Shown piece after piece: positions 7,159 through 15,084 of a stretch of DNA of 15,084 nt (positions are counted from its first letter, which is position 1; each line of letters begins with the position of its first letter). The notes beneath the pieces were generated by a model. It saw only the letters and a program-made list of their open reading frames with translations, made no database searches and had not been told where the DNA came from. Position numbers and translations under genes: made by a program. Where the stretch lies: assembly GCA_044508265.1 (NCBI GenBank), contig JBIQIB010000099.1:1-15084 (forward strand), read 5' to 3'. The DNA comes from JAEZDP01 sp044508265. GTDB lineage: Bacteria > Acidobacteriota > Vicinamibacteria > Vicinamibacterales > Vicinamibacteraceae.

Positions 7159-8420
7159 AGCGCCCGGCAGGGACGGCTCACCGTGCCGTCCGTGTGTGGG
7201 TACCGATAGCCATCGTCGCGGCCGTGGCGGGCGGATGGGCGCTGACGCGGCTGACGGCGGTCGAGGCTGCCGTCGAGACGGCGGAAGTGACGCGCGGCGA
7301 GTTCGTGGAGCGGCTCGTCGTGCGCGGCGAGGTGCAGGCCCAGCGGTCCGTGCTGCTGACGGCACCGTCGGATGCGGGCGACCTCCGTATCGTGGAACTC
7401 GCGCCCAACGGGACACCCGTCAAGGAAGGCGACGTCGTGATCGGCTTCGATCAGACGTCGCTGACCGCGAAGCTGCAGGAGAAGTCGTCGGCGCTGCGCG
7501 AGGCGGAAGCCGAGATCGCCCGCGCCTATGCGGAAGGGCGCATCTCGCTCGAGGAGTACACGACGGCGCGGCTGACGGCGGAATACGACGTCGAGCGGGC
7601 GCGCCTCGACGTGCGCGCCGGCGAGCTGTCGTCGCGCTACGACGAGCGGAAGGCGCAGCTCTCGCTGTCGGACGCGCGGCAGCGGCTCGTCGAGTCGGAC
7701 ACGACGGTAGACACGGGGCGGGAGGTGACCGCCGCGACGGTGCGGGGCCTCGAAGGCAAACAGGAGCGCGCCGCCGCCGAGGTCACGCGCACGCAGCGCG
7801 GCGTGGCGGCGCTGGCGGTGCGCGCGCCGAGCGATGGCGTGTTCGTGGTGCTCGACAACTGGCGTGCGGCCCAGACGGGCATGGGCGCCCGCCCCTTCCA
7901 GGTGGGCGACAGCGCCTGGCCCGGTGCCCAGATCGCGGAGCTGCCCGACCTGAGCAGCGCCCGCATGGTGACCACGGTCGACGAGGTGGACCGCAGCCGG
8001 CTCGCCGTGGGCCAGCAGGCATCCCTCACGATTGACGCCATCGCCGGCAAGCCGCTCGAAGGGCGCATCGAACGCATCAGCGCGCTCGCGAAGATGGACC
8101 TGAGCACGTGGCCGCCGAAGCGCGGCTTCGAGGTGGTGGTCGCCCTCGACGAAGTCGACGAGCGGCTGCGGCCGGGCATGAGCGCCAACGCACGCGTCGT
8201 GCTGGCGCGTGTGCCCGACCAGGTGCTGGTCCCCGCGCGTGCCGTCTTCGTGCGCGACGGCACGACGGTGGCGTTCGTCCGGCGCGGCCGCACCTTCGAA
8301 CGGCGGCCCCTGACCGTGGCGCACAGGAGCGACGAGGTGGTGGCCGTGCAGGACGGCCTCGCGCCCGGCGACGAGGTGGCGCTGGTGGAGCCGGCGCCGG
8401 AGCAGGTGGTGTCTCGATGA
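7155..8420 (+). CDS. HlyD/MacA-type periplasmic adaptor 2, membrane-anchored
   Basis: The predicted adaptor has 421 residues and starts in an ATGA overlap with adaptor 1. A basic N-terminus and one transmembrane segment (about 13-31, VWVPIAIVAAVAGGWAL) with no lipobox anchor it in the inner membrane. The first half-lipoyl motif NGTPVKEGDVVIGFD ends at Asp99, the helical hairpin covers about 102-220, the second half-lipoyl is VRAPSDGVFVVLD (222-234), and beta-barrel and membrane-proximal domains follow. GRISLEEY (128-135) is reminiscent of the motif at hairpin tips of RND-type adaptors, although it does not sit at the midpoint of the hairpin; adaptors 1 and 3 lack it. DNWRAAQTGMGARPFQVGD (234-252) is a loop after the second lipoyl half, with a counterpart in adaptor 3 (QDAAGFWFTGM). 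The paralogy to adaptor 3 is plain by eye in the N-terminal 100 residues. Confidence 0.9.
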   Translation: MKRPAGTAHRAVRVWVPIAIVAAVAGGWALTRLTAVEAAVETAEVTRGEFVERLVVRGEVQAQRSVLLTAPSDAGDLRIVELAPNGTPVKEGDVVIGFDQTSLTAKLQEKSSALREAEAEIARAYAEGRISLEEYTTARLTAEYDVERARLDVRAGELSSRYDERKAQLSLSDARQRLVESDTTVDTGREVTAATVRGLEGKQERAAAEVTRTQRGVAALAVRAPSDGVFVVLDNWRAAQTGMGARPFQVGDSAWPGAQIAELPDLSSARMVTTVDEVDRSRLAVGQQASLTIDAIAGKPLEGRIERISALAKMDLSTWPPKRGFEVVVALDEVDERLRPGMSANARVVLARVPDQVLVPARAVFVRDGTTVAFVRRGRTFERRPLTVAHRSDEVVAVQDGLAPGDEVALVEPAPEQVVSR

Positions 8421-9700
8421 AAAGCGAGCGCATGGCCCTGTTGCTCGCCGCCCTCGTGGCAGCCGCGGGCTGCACGGCGGGCGCGGCGTCCCCCGTCGAC
8501 GTGCCGACGGCGCCCGTCACGCGCGGCGATCTGGTGGCCGACATACACACCAGCGGCGAGTTCACCTCGCGGCGCAACCAGCTCATCTCCGCGCCGGCCG
8601 TGCCCGGCTCTCTGCGGCTCGTGTTCCTGCAGCCGACGGGCGCCGCCGTGAAGGCCGGCGACGTGGTGATGCGCTTCGACCCCGCCGAGCAGCTCTTCAA
8701 CCTCGAACAGGCCGAGTCGCAGGTCGCCGAGGCCGAACAGGAGCTCGCCAAGCAGGACGCCGACAGGGCGGTCCAGGCCGCCGAGGACAAGGTGAACCTG
8801 CTGAAGGCCCGGTTCGAGGTACGGCGCGCGGAACTCGACGTCACGACCAACGAGCTCCTCCCCGAGGTGGACGCGCGCAAGAACCAGCTGACGCTCGAAG
8901 AAGCCCGGCGCAAGCTCGAACAACTCGAGGAAGACATCAAGTCGCGCGGCGAAACGAACGAGGCGGCCCGCGCGGTGCTGCGCGAGAAGCGACAGAAGGC
9001 GGAAATCGCCCGCGAGACGGCGCGCCGTGCGATCGAGCAGATGGAGGTGCGTGCTCCCTTCGACGGCCTCGTGGCGATCCGACAGAATCAGGACGCTGCC
9101 GGGTTCTGGTTCACCGGCATGACGCTGCCCGACTTCCGCGAGGGCGACGTCGTGTTCCCCGGCCGGCCGGTACTGACGATCCTGGACCCCTCGGAGCTGC
9201 AGCTGCGCGCCCGCGTCGCCGAGTCGCTCGCCACCAACGTCAAGCCGGATCAACCAGCGGAGGTGCGCCTGGACGGATCGAGGCGCGAGCCCCTCGAGGC
9301 ACGTATCGTCTCGGTCGCCGGCATGGCCGACCGCGGCGGCTTCTCGAGGACGCCGACGGCGCAGCGCGAGTTCGACGTGACACTGCAGCTGGCCGGCAGC
9401 GTCGCCGAAGTCGAACCCGGCCGCAGCGCCCGGATTCACATCTCCGGCGCGCCGCTCGAGGGCGTGCTCTCGATCCCGCGGCAGGCGGTTTTCGACAGGG
9501 CAGGCGTCGCGACGGCATTCGTGCGGCGTGACGGCCGGTTCGTCCCTGTGCCGCTCACGGTCGTGGCACGGACGCAGACACGCGTCGTCATCGAGGGAGT
9601 CGACGAGGCGGCGGAGGTTGCGCTGGTCGATCCCGAAGCCGCGCCGGCCGGCGGCGCCGGCACGAGCGCCCCCGCGACGGGGCCAGCGGGGCCCTCATGA
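8417..9700 (+). CDS. HlyD/MacA-type periplasmic adaptor 3, probable lipoprotein
   Basis: The predicted adaptor has 427 residues and starts in an ATGA overlap with adaptor 2; the open frame extends upstream to 8108 only as a shadow inside adaptor 2. MALLLAALVAAAGC gives a lipoprotein signal with Cys19 as the lipidated residue. The first half-lipoyl motif TGAAVKAGDVVMRFD ends at Asp88, the hairpin covers about 90-209, the second half-lipoyl is VRAPFDGLVAI (211-221), followed by a beta-barrel (about 258-345) and a membrane-proximal domain. A Pro/Ala/Gly-rich tail (about 407-427) is probably disordered. The hairpin shares the LDVxxNxLLP pattern with adaptor 1 at the same offset. It is translationally coupled to the permease by a third ATGA overlap. 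Confidence 0.9.
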   Translation: MKSERMALLLAALVAAAGCTAGAASPVDVPTAPVTRGDLVADIHTSGEFTSRRNQLISAPAVPGSLRLVFLQPTGAAVKAGDVVMRFDPAEQLFNLEQAESQVAEAEQELAKQDADRAVQAAEDKVNLLKARFEVRRAELDVTTNELLPEVDARKNQLTLEEARRKLEQLEEDIKSRGETNEAARAVLREKRQKAEIARETARRAIEQMEVRAPFDGLVAIRQNQDAAGFWFTGMTLPDFREGDVVFPGRPVLTILDPSELQLRARVAESLATNVKPDQPAEVRLDGSRREPLEARIVSVAGMADRGGFSRTPTAQREFDVTLQLAGSVAEVEPGRSARIHISGAPLEGVLSIPRQAVFDRAGVATAFVRRDGRFVPVPLTVVARTQTRVVIEGVDEAAEVALVDPEAAPAGGAGTSAPATGPAGPS

Positions 9701-11001
9701 GCACGCCAGCTACCACCACCGGTCCCGTCGCACGTCGCGCACGTCGGGGCCTGGCCGACAGGCTCGTGCCGGACCTGCGGATGGGCCTCGACAACCTGTT
9801 CGTCAACAAGCTGCGCTCCATGCTGACGATGCTCGGCATGATCTGCGGCGTGGCGGCGGTGGTGGCCATGCTCTCGATCGGCGCCGGCGCGCAGCAGCAG
9901 GTAATGGCGTTCATCGAGAACCTGGGCGTCCGCAACCTGATCGTGGAAGCGCGCGAAGCCACCGACTGGGCGTCGCTGCGCAAGGTGCGGCTCGTGTCGC
10001 CCGGACTCACGCTGAACGACCTGCGGCTCATCGAGGCCAACGTGGAGGGCGTCGTCGCGACGTCGGCGCGCAAGCGGTTCACGCCGTCGGCCGTCCTGCC
10101 GCGTCCCGGCCGCGAGATGCCCATCGTGTACGGGGTGTCGCCAAGCTACGCGGCGATCTCGAACGTGCACGTCGCCGAGGGCCGGTTCTTCGACGACGCG
10201 GATGCCGCGCGCGCCGCGCCCGTGTGCGTGCTCGGCGAGGGCGTCGCCGACCGGCTGTTCGCGGGCCGCTCCGCCCTCGGTGAGTACGTCAAGGTCAACG
10301 AGCAGTGGTTCCGCGTCATCGGCGTGACGGGGCCGCAGATGAGTGCGCCCGGCGGCGTGGACGGGGTGCCGAGCGAAGATCGCAACAACCTGATCTACGT
10401 GCCGCTGTGGGCGGCGATCCTGCGGCTCGAGGACACCACGAGCGGCTTCCGCGACGAGATCGACGGGCTGTACCTGCAGCTGCGGTCCGCAGACGAGTCG
10501 GTGGCCTCGGCGCGTACAGTGCGGGGCCTGCTCGACGAGACGCACAGGCAGGCCGGCGACTTCAGCGTGATCGTGCCGGCGGAACTGCTCGCCGAGCAGC
10601 GGCGGACGCAGCGCATCTTCCAGATGGTGATGGTGGCGATAGCGTCGATCTCGCTGCTCGTCGGCGGCATCGGCATCATGAACATCATGCTGGCCAGCGT
10701 GCTCGAGCGCACGCGCGAGGTGGGCGTGCGCCGGGCCGTCGGCGCCACGCAGGCCGAGATCGTCAGGCAGTTCCTCATCGAGGCGATCATCATCTCGGGC
10801 GCAGGCGGGCTGATCGGCGTCATCGTCGGCGTCGCCCTGTCGCGCATCGTGGCGTACTTTGCCGGGTGGACGACGGTCATCACGCCGGTGTCGGTGATCC
10901 TCGCCTTCACCGTCTCGGTGACCGTCGGGCTCATCTTCGGCGTGTACCCCGCCCGCAAGGCCGCGCGCCTCGACCCGGTGAAAGCCCTGCACTACGAGTA
11001 G
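9697..11001 (+). CDS. MacB/FtsX-type ABC transporter permease
   Basis: The predicted inner-membrane protein has 434 residues and the topology of MacB-type mechanotransmission permeases: a cytoplasmic N-terminus, TM1 (about 41-62), a large periplasmic domain (about 65-305; MacB_PCD), then TM2 (309-334), TM3 (358-388) and TM4 (395-417). Strong family motifs are FVNKLRSMLTMLGM (35-48), LLVGGIGIMNIML (320-332), ERTREVGVRRAVGA (337-350) and YPARKAARLDPVKAL (417-431). It lacks the N-terminal nucleotide-binding domain fused in E. coli MacB, so it needs a separate LolD-like ATPase. No gene in the window has a Walker A motif. It closes a four-gene ATGA-coupled operon with three adaptors, which points to export of a periplasmic or membrane-derived substrate through a TolC-like channel. 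The substrate is unknown. Confidence 0.93.
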   Translation: MSTPATTTGPVARRARRGLADRLVPDLRMGLDNLFVNKLRSMLTMLGMICGVAAVVAMLSIGAGAQQQVMAFIENLGVRNLIVEAREATDWASLRKVRLVSPGLTLNDLRLIEANVEGVVATSARKRFTPSAVLPRPGREMPIVYGVSPSYAAISNVHVAEGRFFDDADAARAAPVCVLGEGVADRLFAGRSALGEYVKVNEQWFRVIGVTGPQMSAPGGVDGVPSEDRNNLIYVPLWAAILRLEDTTSGFRDEIDGLYLQLRSADESVASARTVRGLLDETHRQAGDFSVIVPAELLAEQRRTQRIFQMVMVAIASISLLVGGIGIMNIMLASVLERTREVGVRRAVGATQAEIVRQFLIEAIIISGAGGLIGVIVGVALSRIVAYFAGWTTVITPVSVILAFTVSVTVGLIFGVYPARKAARLDPVKALHYE

Positions 11002-11003
11002 GT

Positions 11004-11028
11004 AGGGACGGCGCTCCGCGCCGTCCTT
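11004..11028. terminator. GC hairpin between convergent genes, terminator-like
   Basis: GGACGGCGC (11006-11014), loop TCC, and GCGCCGTCC (11018-11026) form a perfect 9-bp stem starting a few bases after the permease stop; one A-T and one G-T pair extend it to 11004-11028. On the plus strand only two T residues follow, so it is a weak intrinsic terminator unless helped by Rho. On the minus strand it lies downstream of the tamB stop, again without a T tract. The half-site GCGCCGTCC recurs at 11035-11043. Confidence 0.5.
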
Positions 11029-11073
11029 CCGTCCGCGCCGTCCTCCCCGCCCCTCCCTCTTCGGCCCCGCGCG

Positions 11074-14000
11074 TCAGAACGCGAAGTAGAACACCAGGTC
11101 CGTCCCGTACCGCTCCACGCGCTGCGTAAGCGATCGGTTGGCGCGCGTCAGCCCGTCACCCTCTGCGGCGTTGGCCTGCAGCCGCAGGTAGTCGGCGAGC
11201 CGGTACTCCAGCAGGAACTGCGAAACCTCCTGGTTACCGAACTGCTGGCGGAACTTCAGGAAGACGCGCTCGTTCACCTGCTCGCCGATCACGACAGCGG
11301 GGTTGACGCGGCCGAATGCGTCGGTGGTCTCCACGTCGAAGAGGTCGAGGTTCAGCGTGTTGCCGAGCGCCTGGGCAATCGGCGACACGGCCAGGCCGGC
11401 AGCGATGCCGCCCGCACGCTCCGCGAGGGAGTTCTGCTGCCCGGTCGCGAGCTGGTTGACGGGCTGGTTGAAGACGATGAGCGCCAGCACGTCCGCTTCC
11501 TCGAGTGGCGGATCGCTCGACAGGCTGATGCGGGGATCCTGGACGGTGCCCTGGATCCGCACCCGCGCCTCGACACCCTGGATGACACGCTCGGCAGTGA
11601 TGTCGAGCTCGGGGTTCGAGGTGCTGTCGCCCCTGAACAGCACCTGACCGTCGCGCGCGATGTCGAAGCGCCGCCCCTGATACGCGTACGTGCCGCGCAC
11701 GGTGTTCACGGCCCCGATCAGCACGAGCGGCTCGCCTGCGGCCTTCGCGATCCGGAAGTCGCCGCCCATCGTCACGTTGATGTCGCCGATGCCGCTGCGT
11801 CCCACCTCGACGTCCTGCCCGCGCAGCACGAGGTTGTCGGGGATGCGCACGCGGACGTTGATGGCCATGTCCTCGTAGACGAAGGTCTGCTCCGGCGCCG
11901 CGTCCGCCGCGTTCGAGCCGCCGGCGTTGCCGGCTGCCGTACGTTGGGGCTCGGCGTTCTCCGGCGGCACCGCGTAAATGACTTCGGCGTCGCGCACTTC
12001 CGGGGCCAGGATGTCCGGCACGATGGGCGGCGCGTCGGGCGACGCATACGTCGGGATGCCCCTGTACGTGGCCTCGGTGGCATAGGTGCCCAGCGCCAGC
12101 CGCGGCAGCAGCGCGTCCAGTTCCACGCGGCCGCTGGCGATCCGCAGGTCGCCCTCGACGACGGGGGCATACAGCGTGCCGGTGACGGTCAGCGCGGTGT
12201 CGAGCGCGACGAGCCCGATCTCGTTGTCGAGCGCGCGGACGCCATCCCCCTTGATCTGCAGGTCCACCTGTCCCTTGGCGTCGCCGCGCAGACCGATCTC
12301 GCCCTGGGCTGTGAGCACTGCGTCGTTGGGTGCGGTCGCTGTCAGCCTCCGGATGAACGCCCTGTCATCGTCGAACGCCAGCGCGGCGTCGATGGGCTCG
12401 TACCGGACTCCTGTCGCCGCGACGAGAAAGCCGGCACGCTGCAGCGTGACCTCGCCCGCGACCACGGGCCTGCGGCCGGTGTTGGTCATGCGCAGATCGA
12501 GCTGCGCCGTACCGGCAAGGTCGACGATCTGGCTGGTGAGCCCCTCGGCAAGCGCCAGGTCGATCGACGTGGAGCGGATGGTCAGGTCGAGCGTGTCGTC
12601 GAGCGTCGTCGGCACGTCCGTGGTGTCAGGCGGCAGGAACAGCGTGCGCGGGACGCGGCCTTTCGCTGTCACCTGGGCGCGATCGCTCTGCTGGAGGACC
12701 GCGTCGAGCCGCGCGGCGCCGTTGTCGTTGTCGACTGTCGCGTGCAGGCGCGCAATCGGCACGTTGCGGTACCGGGCGTCCGTCACGTCGAGCGTGCCGG
12801 TCACCATCGGCAGCCTGCCGGTGCCGCCGAGGTGCCCCGAGAGCGTGACGAGACCGTCGGCGTCGACCTCAAGCGCGGCCAGGACGAGCGTGTCGCCGAG
12901 GTCCACCGCGGCAGCCTCGACATCGAGCGCATGCGTGACTTCGTCGGCGAGCGCGATGCGCCCGCCCACGTCGACGCGCTGCGCCCCGCTGACGAGCGTA
13001 AGCGGCGTGATGTCGATGGTGTCGGGGCGGACGGTCACTTCAGCAGGCGACGCGTCCGGCGCAAGCGCCCACAGGATGCCGTCGCGCTCGACCGCCAGGC
13101 CGTTGAGCGTGATCACCTGCTCACCGCCGGCCAGCGCCAGTGTGCCGTCGCCGCGCGCCGTACGCGGGCCGTCGCTCGCGGTGACGTCGAAGGTCAGGAG
13201 GTTGGGCGTGTAGCCCACGGTGCCTGCCGCGGTCTCGACGCCGAAGCCGGCGACGTCGGCCTTGCCGGCCGTGACGTCGGACGACACGCGCAGCTGGTCG
13301 GGGTCGAGGTCGGGCAGATCGATGGCGTACCGCCCGCCGACCGTTACGGCACGCACGACATCGTCGTAGGCCACGTCGGCACCTTCGAGCTGCCCCTCAA
13401 CGCGGAACGCGCTGCGCGGACCGCTGATGCGTCCGGACGTGGTGACCGTTCCGGTCAGGGGCAGGGCCGCGATCCGGGCCGGTTCGACGATGGAGGCGGC
13501 GTCGAGGTCGTAGGTGAAGTCGGATACCCCGGCGTCGCCGAGCGCGAGTGTCCCCTGCCCGGTGAGCGTGAACCCGTCGCCCGTGCCGCGAAGACTGCGC
13601 ACGTCGAGCACGCCGCCCTGCAGCGCCACGTCGGCGTCCACACGCGTGAAGGGGACGTCGAGCAGCGTCGGCGCGCGCAGCAGCACGGTGCCGTCCACGT
13701 CCACCGAATCGAACGCCACTTCACCCAGGTCCTGGAACGTCACCCGTGCATCGAGGTCGCCCGTCAGGTCGCCTGTCAGCGCGGGCATGCCGCTGAGCGC
13801 GGCCAGGTCATACCCATCCACGGTGCCCTTCGCGACGACGTCCAGCACGTCGCCCGACAACCGCGCGTCGACGTCCATCCGCGACACGTGGCCGCCGTAC
13901 ACGTCCGTGTCGCGGACTTCGCCGGCGGCCGCCAGCGCCAGCGGCGCCGCCCCGGCCTTCGTGCCCTCGACCCTGAACGTGCCGTTGATTCGGCCCTCCC

Positions 14001-15084
14001 ACCGCGGGTGCTGGAGCGCTGGCAATTCCAGCGCGCCGCCGAGGCGTGGCAGGTCGAGATCGGCGACGGACCCTTCCGCGGCGAAGGTGTATCCGTCGGA
14101 CGCCTGCTGGAACTCGCCGGTGAAGCCCTCACCGAGGTACGCGCCTTCGACGGTGGACGCGTCGAGCGCCGCCGTCAGCCGGACGCGTCCGACAGGGCCG
14201 TCCACGGTGTACGCGCCCGTAATCGTCGTCTCGAGCGGGGGCACGGCAAGCTCCGGCGGGAGCCGGCGAAGGTCGACGTTCGCAATGCGGCCCGCGAGCG
14301 ACAGGAGCAAGCGGTCGCCTGCCCGCGCGGGCCGCTCGATGAACCCGCGCGTCGTCGCCTGTCCCCCATACGCAGCGGCGCGGGCCTGCAGCTCGATGCG
14401 GCGTCCCACGAATCGCGCATCGGCCACGACGTCGCGGGCCGCATATCCATACGCGCCAGCCGACGGTCCTTCGAAATGCGCAGTGCCGTCGAGGGCGACA
14501 CCCTGGGTGGCCGACGGGAACCGCAGGTCGACGCGCGCATGCCCCGTGATGGCGCCCGCGGCGTCCACGTCGTCGAGCCACGGCGCGAGATCCACGTTCG
14601 CGACGTCCACATCGGCAGCGACCGTGCGCGCGGGTCCGCGCAGGTCCAGCGTCACCGGTCCCCGGACATCGCCCGCGTCCGACGTCATGTCGAGGTCCAC
14701 GTGCAGCGCGTCGAGCGTGCCGTCCACGCGGGCCGTGAAGCGCGGGCTGACCTCGATCGCGGCGACAGCGGGCAGGAAGCGGCCGACCTCCGGCAGGGAG
14801 ACGGGCTCGCCGGCGACGTCGAGCGCAAACGTCAGCGGCGCGTCGTCTGCAGCGCGTGTGAGGTCACCCGTCACGTCGACGACAGATTCCCCCGTCTGCA
14901 CGTGGAGGCCTTCGAGGTGCCAGCCTGCACCGTCGTTGACGACGCGGCCGCTCACGCCGGCAAGGGAGAGATCCGGCGCGGTGGCGTCGAGGCGCAGCGA
15001 GCGGATGTCGATCGCGAGTGTGTCGCCCCCGCTCGTCACGCCGCCCTCGAACGTCAGGCGTTCGATGCGCCGCGGCAACGTCGC
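11074..15084 (-). CDS. tamB: TamB-like translocation and assembly module protein (5' truncated by window edge)
   Basis: The frame is open to base 15084, so the start and the N-terminal membrane anchor lie outside; the TTG at 15078 is internal. The 1336 codons present already exceed full-length E. coli TamB (about 1260 residues). TamB is an inner-membrane-anchored periplasmic protein whose long beta-taco groove is linked to lipid transport and outer-membrane protein assembly with TamA. Most of the sequence is short alternating beta strands rich in Asp, Val, Thr and Gly (for example DVTGDL, VDLDMTSD). The C-terminal TamB domain (about the last 210 residues, 11077-11700) shows VRGTYAYQGRRFDI, TSNPELDITAER, RIQGTVQDPRISLSSDPPL, EADVLALIVFNQP, VVIGEQVNERVFLKFRQ and a final YFAF ending in Phe. 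An Ala/Asn/Gly-rich linker interrupts the groove at about 11885-11970. It converges on the permease gene. Confidence 0.93.
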   Translation of the reverse strand, partial: ATLPRRIERLTFEGGVTSGGDTLAIDIRSLRLDATAPDLSLAGVSGRVVNDGAGWHLEGLHVQTGESVVDVTGDLTRAADDAPLTFALDVAGEPVSLPEVGRFLPAVAAIEVSPRFTARVDGTLDALHVDLDMTSDAGDVRGPVTLDLRGPARTVAADVDVANVDLAPWLDDVDAAGAITGHARVDLRFPSATQGVALDGTAHFEGPSAGAYGYAARDVVADARFVGRRIELQARAAAYGGQATTRGFIERPARAGDRLLLSLAGRIANVDLRRLPPELAVPPLETTITGAYTVDGPVGRVRLTAALDASTVEGAYLGEGFTGEFQQASDGYTFAAEGSVADLDLPRLGGALELPALQHPRWEGRINGTFRVEGTKAGAAPLALAAAGEVRDTDVYGGHVSRMDVDARLSGDVLDVVAKGTVDGYDLAALSGMPALTGDLTGDLDARVTFQDLGEVAFDSVDVDGTVLLRAPTLLDVPFTRVDADVALQGGVLDVRSLRGTGDGFTLTGQGTLALGDAGVSDFTYDLDAASIVEPARIAALPLTGTVTTSGRISGPRSAFRVEGQLEGADVAYDDVVRAVTVGGRYAIDLPDLDPDQLRVSSDVTAGKADVAGFGVETAAGTVGYTPNLLTFDVTASDGPRTARGDGTLALAGGEQVITLNGLAVERDGILWALAPDASPAEVTVRPDTIDITPLTLVSGAQRVDVGGRIALADEVTHALDVEAAAVDLGDTLVLAALEVDADGLVTLSGHLGGTGRLPMVTGTLDVTDARYRNVPIARLHATVDNDNGAARLDAVLQQSDRAQVTAKGRVPRTLFLPPDTTDVPTTLDDTLDLTIRSTSIDLALAEGLTSQIVDLAGTAQLDLRMTNTGRRPVVAGEVTLQRAGFLVAATGVRYEPIDAALAFDDDRAFIRRLTATAPNDAVLTAQGEIGLRGDAKGQVDLQIKGDGVRALDNEIGLVALDTALTVTGTLYAPVVEGDLRIASGRVELDALLPRLALGTYATEATYRGIPTYASPDAPPIVPDILAPEVRDAEVIYAVPPENAEPQRTAAGNAGGSNAADAAPEQTFVYEDMAINVRVRIPDNLVLRGQDVEVGRSGIGDINVTMGGDFRIAKAAGEPLVLIGAVNTVRGTYAYQGRRFDIARDGQVLFRGDSTSNPELDITAERVIQGVEARVRIQGTVQDPRISLSSDPPLEEADVLALIVFNQPVNQLATGQQNSLAERAGGIAAGLAVSPIAQALGNTLNLDLFDVETTDAFGRVNPAVVIGEQVNERVFLKFRQQFGNQEVSQFLLEYRLADYLRLQANAAEGDGLTRANRSLTQRVERYGTDLVFYFAF

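Noticed and set aside
7637..9439. A 600-codon open frame on the minus strand across adaptors 2 and 3
   Set aside because: Low-complexity Arg/Ala/Leu-rich translation, opposite two genes with clear adaptor motifs; it is a shadow frame.
9436..10992. A 518-codon His/Asp/Arg-rich frame on the minus strand opposite the permease
   Set aside because: The composition is typical of the antisense of GC-rich coding DNA, and the plus strand encodes a canonical MacB-type permease.
11303..13213. Plus-strand Ser/Thr/Arg-rich frames (11303-11647, 12086-13213) inside the TamB gene
   Set aside because: They are low-complexity shadows of the TamB reading frame, without start signals or domains.

Overview
The window is a gene-dense, very GC-rich stretch of chromosome from a Gram-negative (double-membrane) bacterium. 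A TamB-type outer-membrane biogenesis protein, periplasmic adaptors and lipoprotein signals all require an outer membrane. The style of the genes recalls Acidobacteriota (Vicinamibacteria), but this is an impression from family resemblance, not a measured assignment. I see no rRNA, tRNA, CRISPR array, insertion sequence, phage gene or other sign of recent transfer.

Layout, left to right. (1) 1-1653, plus: the 3' part of a molybdopterin (bis-MGD) oxidoreductase, cut by the left edge. (2) 1656-4093, minus: two coupled genes read leftwards, a GH13_18 glycoside phosphorylase resembling glucosylglycerate phosphorylase and, overlapping its stop by 4 bp, a small exported DsbD N-terminal-domain protein. 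(3) 4094-4257: a divergent control region with a perfect 15-bp palindrome abutting two 13-bp direct repeats 20 bp apart. (4) 4258-5878, plus: an HD-GYP cyclic-di-GMP phosphodiesterase-like protein and, 10 bp later, DNA-3-methyladenine glycosylase I (tag). (5) 5929-11001, plus: four genes in strict ATGA-overlap succession, three paralogous HlyD/MacA-type periplasmic adaptors and one MacB/FtsX-type ABC permease. (6) 11004-11043: a GC hairpin with a third half-copy, between convergent genes. (7) 11074-15084, minus: a very large TamB-like protein, cut by the right edge.

The most notable part is the adaptor operon. Three consecutive adaptors have different membrane anchors (lipoprotein, transmembrane, lipoprotein), yet their helical hairpin regions are the same length to the residue: 126 residues from the Asp ending the first lipoyl half-motif to the Pro opening the second. 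One permease follows and no ATPase is encoded in the window. This suggests a heteromeric adaptor assembly around a MacB-like permease that borrows its ATPase and outer-membrane channel from elsewhere. The coupled exported DsbD-N protein and sugar phosphorylase, and the structured divergent control region, are the other points worth checking.
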